A model generated the notes under the pieces. It made no database searches, was not told where the DNA came from, and worked only from the letters and a program-made list of their open reading frames with translations. Below are positions 46,726 to 59,654 of a stretch of 64,000 nt of DNA, one piece after another. This stretch comes from Clostridium bovifaecis (GTDB lineage: Bacteria > Bacillota > Clostridia > Clostridiales > Clostridiaceae), in contig CP046522.1 of assembly GCA_009738435.1 (NCBI GenBank), forward strand, positions 3,193,249-3,257,248, given 5' to 3'. The position numbers were made by a program, and so were the translations under genes. How positions within the stretch are numbered: the stretch's first letter is position 1; each line of letters starts with the position of its first letter.

Positions 46726-47920
46726 ATTGCATCTCCTGACCATATTTCTTTGGTAACTTTATCTTAACTTCTCTGCCTTTGTTTTTTAAAATGTATGTAT
46801 CAATAGAATAATTACTTCCATAAAGGTTTTTCATTCTTTGCCTTGCATTGTTAATGCTTACCGAGAATGAATCTTCGTCTAAATCATCCTCCCTGTTGTC
46901 TAATATAGATATAAAAGTATGATTGTCTAATTCATATGCAGCTATTTTTATACTTGTAACATCTCTCTTAGAGTCTAAGCTGCTACTTATAGAGTTTTTA
47001 ACTAAGGAGTAAAGCATCATAAATGGGAATTTTATACCCCTAAACTTATCTTTTATGTCTATAATAAATTCTAGCCTTTCGCCAAATCTAATCTTTTGCA
47101 TCCTTAAGTATAGTAAAATATACTCTACTTCTTCTTTTAATGTCACAACTTGATTTGAGTTTTCAATAGTATACCTAAGCATTTCCGATAAGTCACAAGC
47201 TAATTCCTGCGTTTTAGGTGCGTTTTCAATCAATGCTAAAGAGTAAATATTATTTAGTATATTAAATAAGAAATGCTGATCTATTTGAGGCTGGAGTACT
47301 TTTAGTTGTACTTTTTTTAATTCTGTCTCAAGCATTACTTGTGTTTTTTTAGTTTCCGTTATTATACTGTCTTTATCATTCAACTCGCATTCAGCTATTC
47401 TTAATACTCCATCTTCCACAATATAATTACCAATATGAAACATCATTTGAGCAATATCTTTAATTTTCTTTAATGGAATAGTTTGTAGTTCCTTATAAGA
47501 ATCTAATAAGAATGTGTTGTATTCTATATTAGTGTCAACTTGAATAACTTTCTCTAAATTTCGAGTTTCACTTTCTTCAATCAGAACTTGTCCTGCCATA
47601 AGTGATCCTAGATATTGATCTTGTACAACAATTGGTACTGCAAAATCTATAAGACCTTTATGGCATATGTATATGTATGGCTTTCCTGTCCTTGCTGCTT
47701 CAAGTCCTCCTCTTGAATCACATTTCTCACATAGCTCTGCATACTTGTCATTTGACCTAACGATACTGCAGAACTTTGTACAAAAACTGTGATTAGTTAT
47801 AGGCTTACCTTTATAATCAGTTGTTATAATTGCTACACCAGTGGCATTTGCGATATCATCTTGGATTTTCTGAAAAGCCTCAATATTTATTATATCTTTA
47901 AGATGGATAACCTGCTGCAA
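46718..47920 (-). CDS. PocR-domain LytS-like sensor histidine kinase
   Basis: A 400-residue sensor without transmembrane segments. The N-terminal part (about 1-180) is a PocR ligand-binding domain with its cysteine-rich core (SFCTKFCSIVRSND, ELCEKCDSRGGLEAARTGKP, YICHKGLIDFAVPI), known to bind short diols such as propanediol. The kinase part has the H-box QPQIDQHFLFNILNNIYSLA near residue 212. The ATP-binding region looks degenerate: the N-box reads LVKNSISSS and the expected DNGxG is ILDNREDDLDED, lacking the glycines. TTG start at 47920 after ggagggg. It overlaps the regulator gene. Confidence 0.86.
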   Translation of the reverse strand: MQQVIHLKDIINIEAFQKIQDDIANATGVAIITTDYKGKPITNHSFCTKFCSIVRSNDKYAELCEKCDSRGGLEAARTGKPYIYICHKGLIDFAVPIVVQDQYLGSLMAGQVLIEESETRNLEKVIQVDTNIEYNTFLLDSYKELQTIPLKKIKDIAQMMFHIGNYIVEDGVLRIAECELNDKDSIITETKKTQVMLETELKKVQLKVLQPQIDQHFLFNILNNIYSLALIENAPKTQELACDLSEMLRYTIENSNQVVTLKEEVEYILLYLRMQKIRFGERLEFIIDIKDKFRGIKFPFMMLYSLVKNSISSSLDSKRDVTSIKIAAYELDNHTFISILDNREDDLDEDSFSVSINNARQRMKNLYGSNYSIDTYILKNKGREVKIKLPKKYGQEMQCV

Positions 47921-48066
47921 AGTATCCCCTCCATTTTTGTATGGCTATACACTAAAATAACACCTCTGCAGCTTTATACACTACAGAGGCTATAATAGTT
48001 CTCCAATAAATTATATCATCTACTTAAACTTGTTTTCAATGCAATTTAAGTCTAGTTTTCTCAAAA

Positions 48067-48561
48067 CTAGACAAATAACTGCATATCAGAATTAAGAGCA
48101 TCCCTTAGATAGTCTGCCGCTGTAATGATTTTGAATTCTGGAATGAATTCTTCTTGTTTAAATCCCATAACTTCTACAGACATCTTACATCCATAGAATT
48201 TAACTCCTTTTTTTCTTGCTCCTTTTAAAAAGTCTATAAGCCTTGGAGCCTCTGCATCTTCCATCATTTCCTCAAGCATTGCCTTACCTATACCAGCCAT
48301 GTTCATTTTTGATAAAGGTAGTTCTTCTGGCCCCTTAGGAGTAATTGTATCAAACATCTTTTCATAAGCTGTTTTGTCCTCTAAAGTCATTTTCTCAGGA
48401 TCTCTTACAAGAAATAGTCCCCAGAAGGCACAAAATATAGTTACCTCTACCCCAAGTTCCCTTGCAGCATTTGCAATAGTTAACGCCGCTAATGCTTTAT
48501 CATATTCTCCACTGAAAAGAAGCAAGTTTAATCTTTTACCATTTTCATTGTTATCATTCAA
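48067..48561 (-). CDS. DsrE/DsrF/DrsH-like protein
   Basis: A 164-residue protein of the DsrE-like fold: LNLLLFSGEYDKALAALTIA at the N-terminus, VEVTIFCAFWGLFLVRDP, and the conserved cysteine in VKFYGCKMSVEVMGF near residue 125. This group includes sulfur-relay proteins and peroxiredoxin-like homologues found beside transporters. TTG start at 48561 after aaaggaggtaattac. It lies 50 bp after the permease gene and shares its strand, and a peripheral or redox partner role is possible. Function unproven. Confidence 0.8.
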   Translation of the reverse strand: MNDNNENGKRLNLLLFSGEYDKALAALTIANAARELGVEVTIFCAFWGLFLVRDPEKMTLEDKTAYEKMFDTITPKGPEELPLSKMNMAGIGKAMLEEMMEDAEAPRLIDFLKGARKKGVKFYGCKMSVEVMGFKQEEFIPEFKIITAADYLRDALNSDMQLFV

Positions 48562-48611
48562 CGTAATTACCTCCTTTAAAAAACTATGTAGCAATTTATT
48601 TCAACTGTATA

Positions 48612-49976
48612 CTAAATCCAAATAAGTCCAACTATAAATGTAACTGCTACTCCTACAGCTACAGGTATTAAATTTTTTTTAGCAAGTTCAATAGGAGTTA
48701 CTTCACATATAGCAGCAACAGGAACTACACTCCAAGGAATTATAGTACCTCCACCAATCCATACAGTTATCACTTGCCCGAATGCTGCTATCTTTTCTAT
48801 ACTAACATCTATAGAAGTTGAAAATGCTCTAGCCAGTGTTCCTACCAATGGAATTCCGCCAAACCCAGAACCACTTACTCCTACCATAATGCTTATAATT
48901 CCTTGCATCGTTATTGCACTAATTCTTGATAGTCTTACCTTAGATGAAACGTACATACTTACATCTGTCAATAATCCACTAGCTTCTGATCCTAATATCC
49001 TATTAGCTGTGTCTTCACTACCTAAGAAGAAAAAAGCTCCTATTACAATTATTGGTGCAAAAATTTTAGTTCCAAACATAAACCCATTTCTTATATATCC
49101 AGTAAACTCACCTAAAGCTTCAATAAGCCCAAACTTCGCTATGACTGCGAAAATTAAAATAAGTACAGCAGTACCTCCAATCAAGGCAGTGGCCTCTTCT
49201 CCCTTTATTTTAAACAAGATCATAAATAATATATTTAATATAAACATTCCTATAGTTAAAACAGAAATAGTCTTTGATCCTTTAACTCTCTTATCTTCTG
49301 TAACCGCCGTCTCACCTGCTTCATCTACTAAGGATACTCTTGTGTTTAGTTTCATAAGTATGAATGCTGTTATAGATGAAGCTATGCACATAGTACTCCA
49401 AAAGGGTATACTAGCCTTTACTATTTCAAAGGTATCATTTATACCAGCACTCCTTGCAGTTGTGGCTGGTGCTCCTTGTATAAAAAAATCACTCGATAAT
49501 GCCGCCCCTTTCCCAAATAAGCATAATGCTACAGCTATCCATATTCTCGGCAAACCAACCTTTATGGCGGCTGGAACCATAATTGCACCGATAAATACTA
49601 CTGCAGCTGTAGGCCAAATAAACCAAGATATTATCATCATAGTGATTCCAAGTATAAAAAACGCCATGGTCTTATTTAACATCAGCCTTTTGATAGGAGA
49701 AATCATAATTTCATCTGCTCCTATATCACTTAAAGCTTTAGACATAGCATTTACTAACGAAATGATGATTATAATATCTATAAATTCTTTCCCAGAAACA
49801 GTTATAGCTTTATATATAACTCCTACAGCCTTTAATAGACTTCCTGTTGCCATAAATCCGATTATTCCTATTCCTAAGATACATATTAAGGCTACGTCCC
49901 TCTTTAAAATAATCGCAGCAATTATAATTAAGATAATTATCACATATATATAGTGAGTCCAAGTTAATTGAACCAT
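48612..49976 (-). CDS. Multi-pass permease, ion-transporter-superfamily-like
   Basis: A 454-residue membrane protein with about 11-12 transmembrane helices. Two similar halves are suggested by the repeated glycine-rich motifs WPTAAVVFIGAIMVPAAIK near residue 120 and GGGTIIPWSVVPVAAICEV near 410. The internal sequence ALSSDFFIQGAPATTARSAG resembles the IT superfamily (DcuC/GntP/citrate type). Substrate unknown. A ggag site lies before the ATG. It heads the minus-strand locus permease, DsrE-like, kinase, regulator, dhaT and is divergent from yitT. Confidence 0.72.
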   Translation of the reverse strand: MVQLTWTHYIYVIIILIIIAAIILKRDVALICILGIGIIGFMATGSLLKAVGVIYKAITVSGKEFIDIIIIISLVNAMSKALSDIGADEIMISPIKRLMLNKTMAFFILGITMMIISWFIWPTAAVVFIGAIMVPAAIKVGLPRIWIAVALCLFGKGAALSSDFFIQGAPATTARSAGINDTFEIVKASIPFWSTMCIASSITAFILMKLNTRVSLVDEAGETAVTEDKRVKGSKTISVLTIGMFILNILFMILFKIKGEEATALIGGTAVLILIFAVIAKFGLIEALGEFTGYIRNGFMFGTKIFAPIIVIGAFFFLGSEDTANRILGSEASGLLTDVSMYVSSKVRLSRISAITMQGIISIMVGVSGSGFGGIPLVGTLARAFSTSIDVSIEKIAAFGQVITVWIGGGTIIPWSVVPVAAICEVTPIELAKKNLIPVAVGVAVTFIVGLIWI

Positions 49977-50143
49977 GGATTTACTCCAATCTATTATTAA
50001 TAATTTAGTTTTCCTTATTATAGTTTCTTTAATCTCTTTAGATTATTCAAATTTATCACTTATATCGTACATGACAGCTACATAGGGAATTAAGTTTTAC
50101 TTGACGGGCATAATAAACATAGACTTTGAGCGGGAGGATTAAT

Positions 50144-51019
50144 ATGAACATAAACTTTTTAAATATGTCTAAAGTGGAATTTATTAAAAAAAGCATTATG
50201 ATAAGTCTTGGTAGTCTTATAAATGCTATAGGCGTTAATCTTTTTATAATACCAAGTAAATTACTGAACGGAGGTTTATCTGGAATAAGTCTTATACTCC
50301 ACTACTTATTTCAGATTCCTGTAGGATTATCATTGCTTTTGCTCAATATTCCACTTTTTATTCTAAGTATTTTAAAGGTAGATAAAAAATTCACCTTATT
50401 TACTATCATAGGAACTGTAACTCTTTCTTTTGGTCTCATGTTTACAGCTCCTTTAATAAAGGTATTGTCTCCTGCATCTGATGTAAATAGACTGTTGTAT
50501 TGCATTTATGGTGGAGTTTTGAGCGGCCTGGGTATTGGAATAGTATTTTCTAACCAAGGTTCTACTGGCGGAATAGATATAATAAGTGTAATAGCGAAAC
50601 GGAGGTACAACATGGATATTGGTCTAGCAAGCTTTGCCATGAATTTTATCATCATATCCATTGGTACTGCCTTCTTTGGGATTCAGGTAGGCTTATACAC
50701 TCTTATTGTTATGTACATATCTTCTTCTGTTATGGATAGAGTTCTTAAAGGCTTTAGCCGACAAAAGATGCTCATAATAGTTACAAAAAAAACAGAAGAT
50801 GTATCTTCCGCCGTAATGAGTAAGCTTCGTCGTGGAATCACTATACTATATGGAGAAGGAGCGTATACAAAAGAAAAAATAAATATCATGTATTGTGTTG
50901 TATCTCCAACTCAACTCCCAAAACTTAAGCAACTTGTACGTGAAATTGATGAAAATGCTTTTATATCAATCACGGATACATCTGAAGTACAAGGCAAAGG
51001 ATTTGTAAACATATTATAA
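50144..51019 (+). CDS. YitT family membrane protein
   Basis: A 291-residue protein with five to six transmembrane helices, including GSLINAIGVNLFIIPSKLLN and GLSGISLILHYLFQIPVGLS near the N-terminus and STGGIDIISVIAKRRYNM near residue 145. The C-terminal cytoplasmic DUF2179 domain contains RGITILYGEGAYTKEKINIM and ITDTSEVQGKGF. The family is common in Firmicutes and uncharacterised. Start at ATG 50144, seven bases after gggagga; an ATG at 50126 precedes that site. A strong terminator follows. Confidence 0.9.
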   Translation: MNINFLNMSKVEFIKKSIMISLGSLINAIGVNLFIIPSKLLNGGLSGISLILHYLFQIPVGLSLLLLNIPLFILSILKVDKKFTLFTIIGTVTLSFGLMFTAPLIKVLSPASDVNRLLYCIYGGVLSGLGIGIVFSNQGSTGGIDIISVIAKRRYNMDIGLASFAMNFIIISIGTAFFGIQVGLYTLIVMYISSSVMDRVLKGFSRQKMLIIVTKKTEDVSSAVMSKLRRGITILYGEGAYTKEKINIMYCVVSPTQLPKLKQLVREIDENAFISITDTSEVQGKGFVNIL

Positions 51020-51020
51020 A

Positions 51021-51070
51021 TAACTCATAAAGAGCTAATAGCTGCTTTACTACTAGCTCTTTACGAGTTA
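51021..51070 (+). terminator. Terminator after the yitT-like gene
   Basis: TAACTCATAAAGAGCTA pairs with TAGCTCTTTACGAGTTA (one G-U pair) and is followed by TTTAATAATTT. Confidence 0.8.
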
Positions 51071-51117
51071 TTTAATAATTTATATCCTTAGGTAAGTTCT
51101 AAATTTACTTTAATTTT

Positions 51118-51477
51118 TTACTTTTCTCCTACTTCCTTAGAATATGCATGTAAACCAGGTCTTGGTGTAATAACTACAAAACAAGATAAGTTATTATCCT
51201 TATTATTTACTAGTGATAACATTTCCTCTCCTGTGCAATAAACCACATCCCCTTCTATAATATCCTGTTTCTTCTCATCTATCGTAAGCTTTCCTGCTCC
51301 TTCTAAAACATATAAAATTAAATCGCTATTCTCATGTTGATGTGGTGGTATCTCCTGTCCTGGCATCAAATTTAGTACAAAATTTAAAACCTTTTCTTCG
51401 CTAAATAATACTCTCTTAGTTATACTATTTGGTAAGTACTCCATCTTCTCCTTAACCTTAGCTATTTTCATTTTCAT
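51118..51477 (-). CDS. Cupin domain protein
   Basis: A 119-residue single-domain cupin. The first motif is MPGQEIPPHQHENSDLILYV near residue 39, with two histidines and a downstream glutamate in LEGAGKLTI. The second motif, LSLVNNKDNN, lacks its usual histidine, so metal binding may be altered. Function unknown. Two ATGs lie after the aaggagg site: 51477 and 51471. No link to the rRNA operon beside it. Confidence 0.8.
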   Translation of the reverse strand: MKMKIAKVKEKMEYLPNSITKRVLFSEEKVLNFVLNLMPGQEIPPHQHENSDLILYVLEGAGKLTIDEKKQDIIEGDVVYCTGEEMLSLVNNKDNNLSCFVVITPRPGLHAYSKEVGEK

Positions 51478-51694
51478 TTTCCTCCTTATACCACATAATT
51501 ATCTTTGTTAATTTAATCATATCTTATTATTAAGTATTTTTATGTGATTTTAATCAAATTATAACCTAGTTGAAGTTATATTATTATATCCTGAACTCTC
51601 CTTTATAAGCATGGAAAATGAATAAACTCTAAAACTTTACACTTTAATATTTAAACTTTTTTTCTTCATTCTCTAACATTTCATTTTTCACTTA

Positions 51695-51737
51695 AAAAAG
51701 CACTAAGAATCTCATTTCGAAATTCTTAGTGCTTTTT
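51695..51737 (-). terminator. Terminator of the rRNA operon
   Basis: AAAAAGCACTAAGAAT and ATTCTTAGTGCTTTTT pair perfectly; T6 follows on the minus strand. It lies just after 5S. Confidence 0.88.
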
Positions 51738-51743
51738 CTATCT

Positions 51744-51860
51744 ACCCGGCGGCGACCTACTCTTCCACACCGTCTCCAGTGCAGTACCATCGGCGCTTTG
51801 AAGCTTAACCTTCGTGTTCGGTATGGGAACGGGTGTTACCTTCAAGCCATAACCACCAGA
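51744..51860 (-). rRNA. rrf: 5S ribosomal RNA
   Basis: On the minus strand the gene starts near TCTGGTGGTTATGGCTTGAA and ends GTAGGTCGCCGCCGGG. It contains the conserved CCCGTTCCCATACCGAACAC. About 117 bases, the normal 5S length. Third gene of the operon, ahead of a strong terminator. Confidence 0.95.
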
Positions 51861-51938
51861 TTTTTTGGGGCCTGAGTTATAAATTAGGCATCTAGATATT
51901 ATTCCTTATACCTATTTTTAAACTTAGCCTTACTTTTA

Positions 51939-52002
51939 ATCCCTAGTCTCTATTCGCTAATCCCTATCATTTTAGAGATTAGTGACTAGCTATTAGCGAT
52001 TC
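51939..52002. repeat. Heptad-repeat hairpin 1 (23S-5S spacer)
   Basis: Left arm AATCCCTAGTCTCTATTCGC (51939 on), right arm ending TAGCTATTAGCGATT. The arms are made of 7-base units of the GA[TC]TAG[ACT] type, and each arm pairs with the other in register (about 23 of 29 pairs). The loop is short. Confidence 0.7.
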
Positions 52003-52050
52003 TCTTTGAGAGTTATTCTCTCAAAATTGCACAGTGTACTTTCTTCAACC

Positions 52051-52110
52051 ACTAATCTCTAGTCTCTAATCGCTATATTTTAGCGATTAGTGATTAGCAA
52101 CTAGCGACTT
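52051..52110. repeat. Heptad-repeat hairpin 2 (23S-5S spacer)
   Basis: Left arm ACTAATCTCTAGTCTCTAAT followed by CGCTA. The right arm reads TAGCGAT TAGTGAT TAGCAAC TAGCGAC, four successive 7-base units. The ends meet at a small ATATTT loop, so the transcript folds into a long stem next to the 23S 3' end. Confidence 0.75.
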
Positions 52111-52117
52111 TTTTGTT

Positions 52118-55017
<2,900 letters not shown>

Positions 55018-55082
55018 CTTTATCACTAAGTTTTTGGTTTCCACTTAGTTTTGGAACTTTAATTTTAGTAATCAGTTTTAAT

Positions 55083-55165
55083 AATCTCTAATCTCTATTC
55101 TCTAATCGCTATATTAACTCTTAAGGAGTATCCTTTAGCGACTAGTGATTAGTGACTAGCGACTC
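55083..55165. repeat. Heptad-repeat hairpin 3 (16S-23S spacer)
   Basis: Left arm AATCTCTAATCTCTATTCTC then TAATCGCTA. Right arm TAGCGAC TAGTGAT TAGTGAC TAGCGAC. The units are the same as in the two spacer hairpins downstream. The roughly 290-bp spacer holds no tRNA gene. Confidence 0.75.
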
Positions 55166-55311
55166 TTATTGTACACTGTGCAATTTTCAAAGAACAAAAG
55201 TTCTAGTTAAAAGCTAACATTTAACTTCTAACTGTTTGAAAGACACTTAGTCTTTCAAAATTAAACAGAATTAAGTCCAGTCTATGAAAGCGTAAGCTTC
55301 CATTTCTCCCT

Positions 55312-56823
<1,512 letters not shown>

Positions 56824-56927
56824 AAGTTTAATCTGTTACTCATAAAGTTTATTGACTGGCATTTTTACCTTAATTCTGTTTAATTTTCAAAGACCAATTG
56901 TTTTCGCCGTCATTTGACAGCTTATTT

Positions 56928-56956
56928 AGTATAACAACTTCATTCTTACTTGTCAA
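56928..56956 (-). promoter_or_regulatory. Strong sigma-A promoter of the rRNA operon
   Basis: On the minus strand TTGACA (56956-56951), exactly 17 bases, then TATACT (56933-56928). Transcription would start near 56921, about 100 bases before the 16S gene. The -35 is a consensus match and the -10 is one base off. Confidence 0.85.
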
Positions 56957-56972
56957 CACTTTTTTTCATAAC

Positions 56973-57047
56973 CTCTAATCGCTAATCTCTAGTCTCTAAA
57001 AGACAAATTAAAATTTAATTATTAGTGATTGGTGATTAGTGACTAGC
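56973..57047. repeat. Heptad-repeat hairpin 4 (upstream of the rRNA promoter)
   Basis: Left arm CTCTAATCGCTAATCTCTAG then TCTCTAA; right arm TTATTAGTGATTGGTGATTA then GTGACTAGC. Same 7-base units as in the spacers, placed directly upstream of the -35 element, with an AT-rich loop. The rest of the 499-bp gap before the DUF1002 gene is AT-rich and shows no gene. Confidence 0.7.
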
Positions 57048-57322
57048 TACTGTTCTTGCTAGTCTCTCGCGACGACATGAACTATCTTATCACAAATACA
57101 ATTCTCAATTTATATTTCACATACCTTTAAAGTGAATTATATTTAGATATCTATTTATTTTAAGTCATTTCTCACTTTTTCTCATGTCGATACACGTGGA
57201 TTAGTATATTAGAATATTGAATTATTTTAAAAGGATATAAAAGCCCATAATTGAAGTTTATTATGGAATATTTATATCCTTAATATAAGTGTTTAATAAT
57301 TAAAATATAGCAATTCTACCTT

Positions 57323-58195
57323 TTATGAAAAAAGCTTTTCAAAAAAAGCTTTAATTGCACTCCATAGCTTACTGAAAAAGCCTTGAGCTTCCTCGCTTGT
57401 TAATACGGTCTTTAATTTTCCTGTAACATCTTTTAATTGGTCTTTTACTTGGTTAAAATCTATATCTAAATCATTTATTTTACCCATTAAAGCTGTTATT
57501 CTCTGAACATCTTCGTCACTTAATTTAACCTTGTATTCATCAGCTACACCTGTTACTATTTGTTGTATTTCCTTTGTACTTTGAGGCTTTTCTTTAATAA
57601 CTTCCGTTTTTACCTCATTTATTAATTTTGCAGCTTCATCTTTTCCAACCTTTTCACCCAAGTCACCTGTAACCACTATTTCTTCATTAGCAGCCTTCTT
57701 CTTATCCTCATCTATCTTTTGGCCACCTTCACTGTTTTCAAATCCCTTTAATATTCCTGTAAGAGCTGCTGTTCCTGACACATTAAAGGGCGCAGAGGCT
57801 TTAACAATAGCATTTTCTATTCCTGCAGTAATCAATGCATTTCTTATCATACTTTCACTAACCCAGTACATATTATTTATGGATATGTCTAATCCCCCTT
57901 TATCAGTCGGTTCTACATACGAAGATGATATGGACTTTGTTCCTATTTGTTTTGCATCTGCTACATCACCTAAGTATTTTCTTTCTTCTCCATTTGTTAC
58001 TTCTATCACATTAGCTTCTTCTTTAGTGACATTGAAATATCTAAGCATATCTTCCTTTTGCTTAGCAGTCAAATTTGCTCCTAGAGTAACAACTTTAAAG
58101 GCATCGGCATAGACTTGTCTTACCGGTATGGCTGTTAGTATAGATATAGTAAGTAACACAGCTGATAGCTTGCCTATAATTCTTTTAGATTTCAT
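57323..58195 (-). CDS. DUF1002 family exported protein
   Basis: A 290-residue protein with a signal peptide (about residues 1-30) and the DUF1002 (YpuA-like) pattern: FKVVTLGANLTAKQKEDMLR near the start, NEEIVVTGDLG and YWVSESMIRNALITAGIENA near residue 110. The C-terminal third is acidic and helical (INDLDIDFNQVKDQLKDVTG), ending with an amphipathic aromatic tail (FFSKLWSAIKAFFEKLF) that could touch the membrane. Function unknown; it is exported or surface-bound. An aagggga-like site precedes the ATG. Confidence 0.88.
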   Translation of the reverse strand: MKSKRIIGKLSAVLLTISILTAIPVRQVYADAFKVVTLGANLTAKQKEDMLRYFNVTKEEANVIEVTNGEERKYLGDVADAKQIGTKSISSSYVEPTDKGGLDISINNMYWVSESMIRNALITAGIENAIVKASAPFNVSGTAALTGILKGFENSEGGQKIDEDKKKAANEEIVVTGDLGEKVGKDEAAKLINEVKTEVIKEKPQSTKEIQQIVTGVADEYKVKLSDEDVQRITALMGKINDLDIDFNQVKDQLKDVTGKLKTVLTSEEAQGFFSKLWSAIKAFFEKLFS

Positions 58196-58297
58196 AACTA
58201 AAATCCCCTTTGCTTCTTAGTATAATTGCAAATGGAGCTTCCCCCCATTTGACCAATATATTATACCACATACTAAATTATGAAACTAAAAAAATCT

Positions 58298-59416
58298 TTA
58301 ATCCCCATTAGCTGTTCTATTTTTTATTTGGTTTATCATTCTCTCAGATGATGAGACGTATTGAGAATTTGGATAGTTATCCTTTACCTTTTGAAAAAAC
58401 ACAAGAGCATTGGCATTATCGTTAGTTTCTTTATAGGAATTCCCTATTTGGTAAGTAATCCATGGCATAAGTTCTGCGCTTGGCTGAATTTCATAAGCCA
58501 TCTTTAATTTTGGCAATGCTTCCCCATATTTTCCTTGCTTATATAGTCTGTTTCCCTCATTGTATATATCCCACTTGTTCTTTGTTTTTATGTCTGAGTT
58601 CAATTTGTCAGAGTTTAGTTTTGTTCCATCACTAGGTTTTGTGTTTTTAGTATCTACTCCAGTGATCTCAGTCTGTTGCTCGTTTCCCTCCTTATAAAAC
58701 TTTTCAGTATCCTTTACCATGGATAAAGCATTGTCTTTATTATTATCCACTTCAGACTTTGTATTATCTAATTTTTTATTGATGTTTTTGTCATCCTCAT
58801 CTAATGGAGCATCTTTTTTATCTAAACTTTTATCTTTCTCTGAAACCTTATCTATCTTTTCCTTAGAAGTATCTGCTACTTTATTAGTAGCTTGGGCCTT
58901 TTTTGAATCAATTTGCATTTTTATCCCAACTAAATAGCTTATAGTAAAAACAGCTATAAGAACACCTATGGCCGAAAGCCCTATAATAAGCTTTCTTTTA
59001 GGATGATTATTAAGATCAGATTTCTTCTTTTCACCCTTTGAACTATCCTCATGCCTTTCCATAGATTTCATGGTTTTCATCAAAGTTCTTTCAACTATTG
59101 AATTCTTTATATATTCTTTTGCTAAGTGACTATATTCCTCATATTCGACTAGCTCTTTAAAAGCTTTTTCTGCCTTCTTGTATTTTTTATCATTAGCATA
59201 ACATAAGCCTAAAAGCTTTATTCCTTCAGGAAAATCTTCGTTATAGGATAAGGCCTTTTTTAAATCCTCTATAGCTGAATTTAAATCCTTTATTTTTATT
59301 TCTTCAATAGCCTTATTGTATAGAATAATAGACTTTTTAACATTGTTGTCACACCTATGCATATCTTCCATATTGATAGGTTGGGTATTTTTTATTTCTA
59401 AATCAAAATCATTCAA
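58298..59416 (-). CDS. Membrane-anchored TPR protein
   Basis: A 372-residue protein with cytoplasmic TPR-like repeats at the N-terminus (about 25-95: ALSYNEDFPEGIKLLGLCYA, KYKKAEKAFKELVEYEEY) and a single transmembrane helix at about 145-165. A long Lys/Asp/Ser-rich linker follows, then a second TPR region at about 285-350 (NEGNRLYKQGKYGEALPKLK). The arrangement resembles YbgF/Tol-Pal-like or divisome-linked scaffold proteins. TTG start at 59416, five bases after aaggaggag. It follows no operon partner; the gap upstream to 59655 shows no gene. Confidence 0.78.
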   Translation of the reverse strand: MNDFDLEIKNTQPINMEDMHRCDNNVKKSIILYNKAIEEIKIKDLNSAIEDLKKALSYNEDFPEGIKLLGLCYANDKKYKKAEKAFKELVEYEEYSHLAKEYIKNSIVERTLMKTMKSMERHEDSSKGEKKKSDLNNHPKRKLIIGLSAIGVLIAVFTISYLVGIKMQIDSKKAQATNKVADTSKEKIDKVSEKDKSLDKKDAPLDEDDKNINKKLDNTKSEVDNNKDNALSMVKDTEKFYKEGNEQQTEITGVDTKNTKPSDGTKLNSDKLNSDIKTKNKWDIYNEGNRLYKQGKYGEALPKLKMAYEIQPSAELMPWITYQIGNSYKETNDNANALVFFQKVKDNYPNSQYVSSSERMINQIKNRTANGD

Positions 59417-59654
59417 GTGAACTCCTCCTTAAAATTATATATAACTGTACTCAATATTATAAATTAACTCAAAAAAACTTATAATTATATTAAAGTTTCA
59501 ATTAAAATATATATTATTTTCACTAACAATTATATATACCTTTTAATAAAAAGTCATAACTCTATACATAAAATTAACTAAATGGTTACATCTAGTTGAT
59601 AGTCCTTTGTCCAATTTATAAAACTTTTATAATGCTCTGAACCAACTACCTTTT

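Noticed and set aside
48889..49953. 354-codon open frame on the plus strand opposite the permease
   Set aside because: It is the antisense of a hydrophobic membrane-protein gene, whose codon bias leaves the opposite strand free of stops; no ribosome site or recognisable motif.
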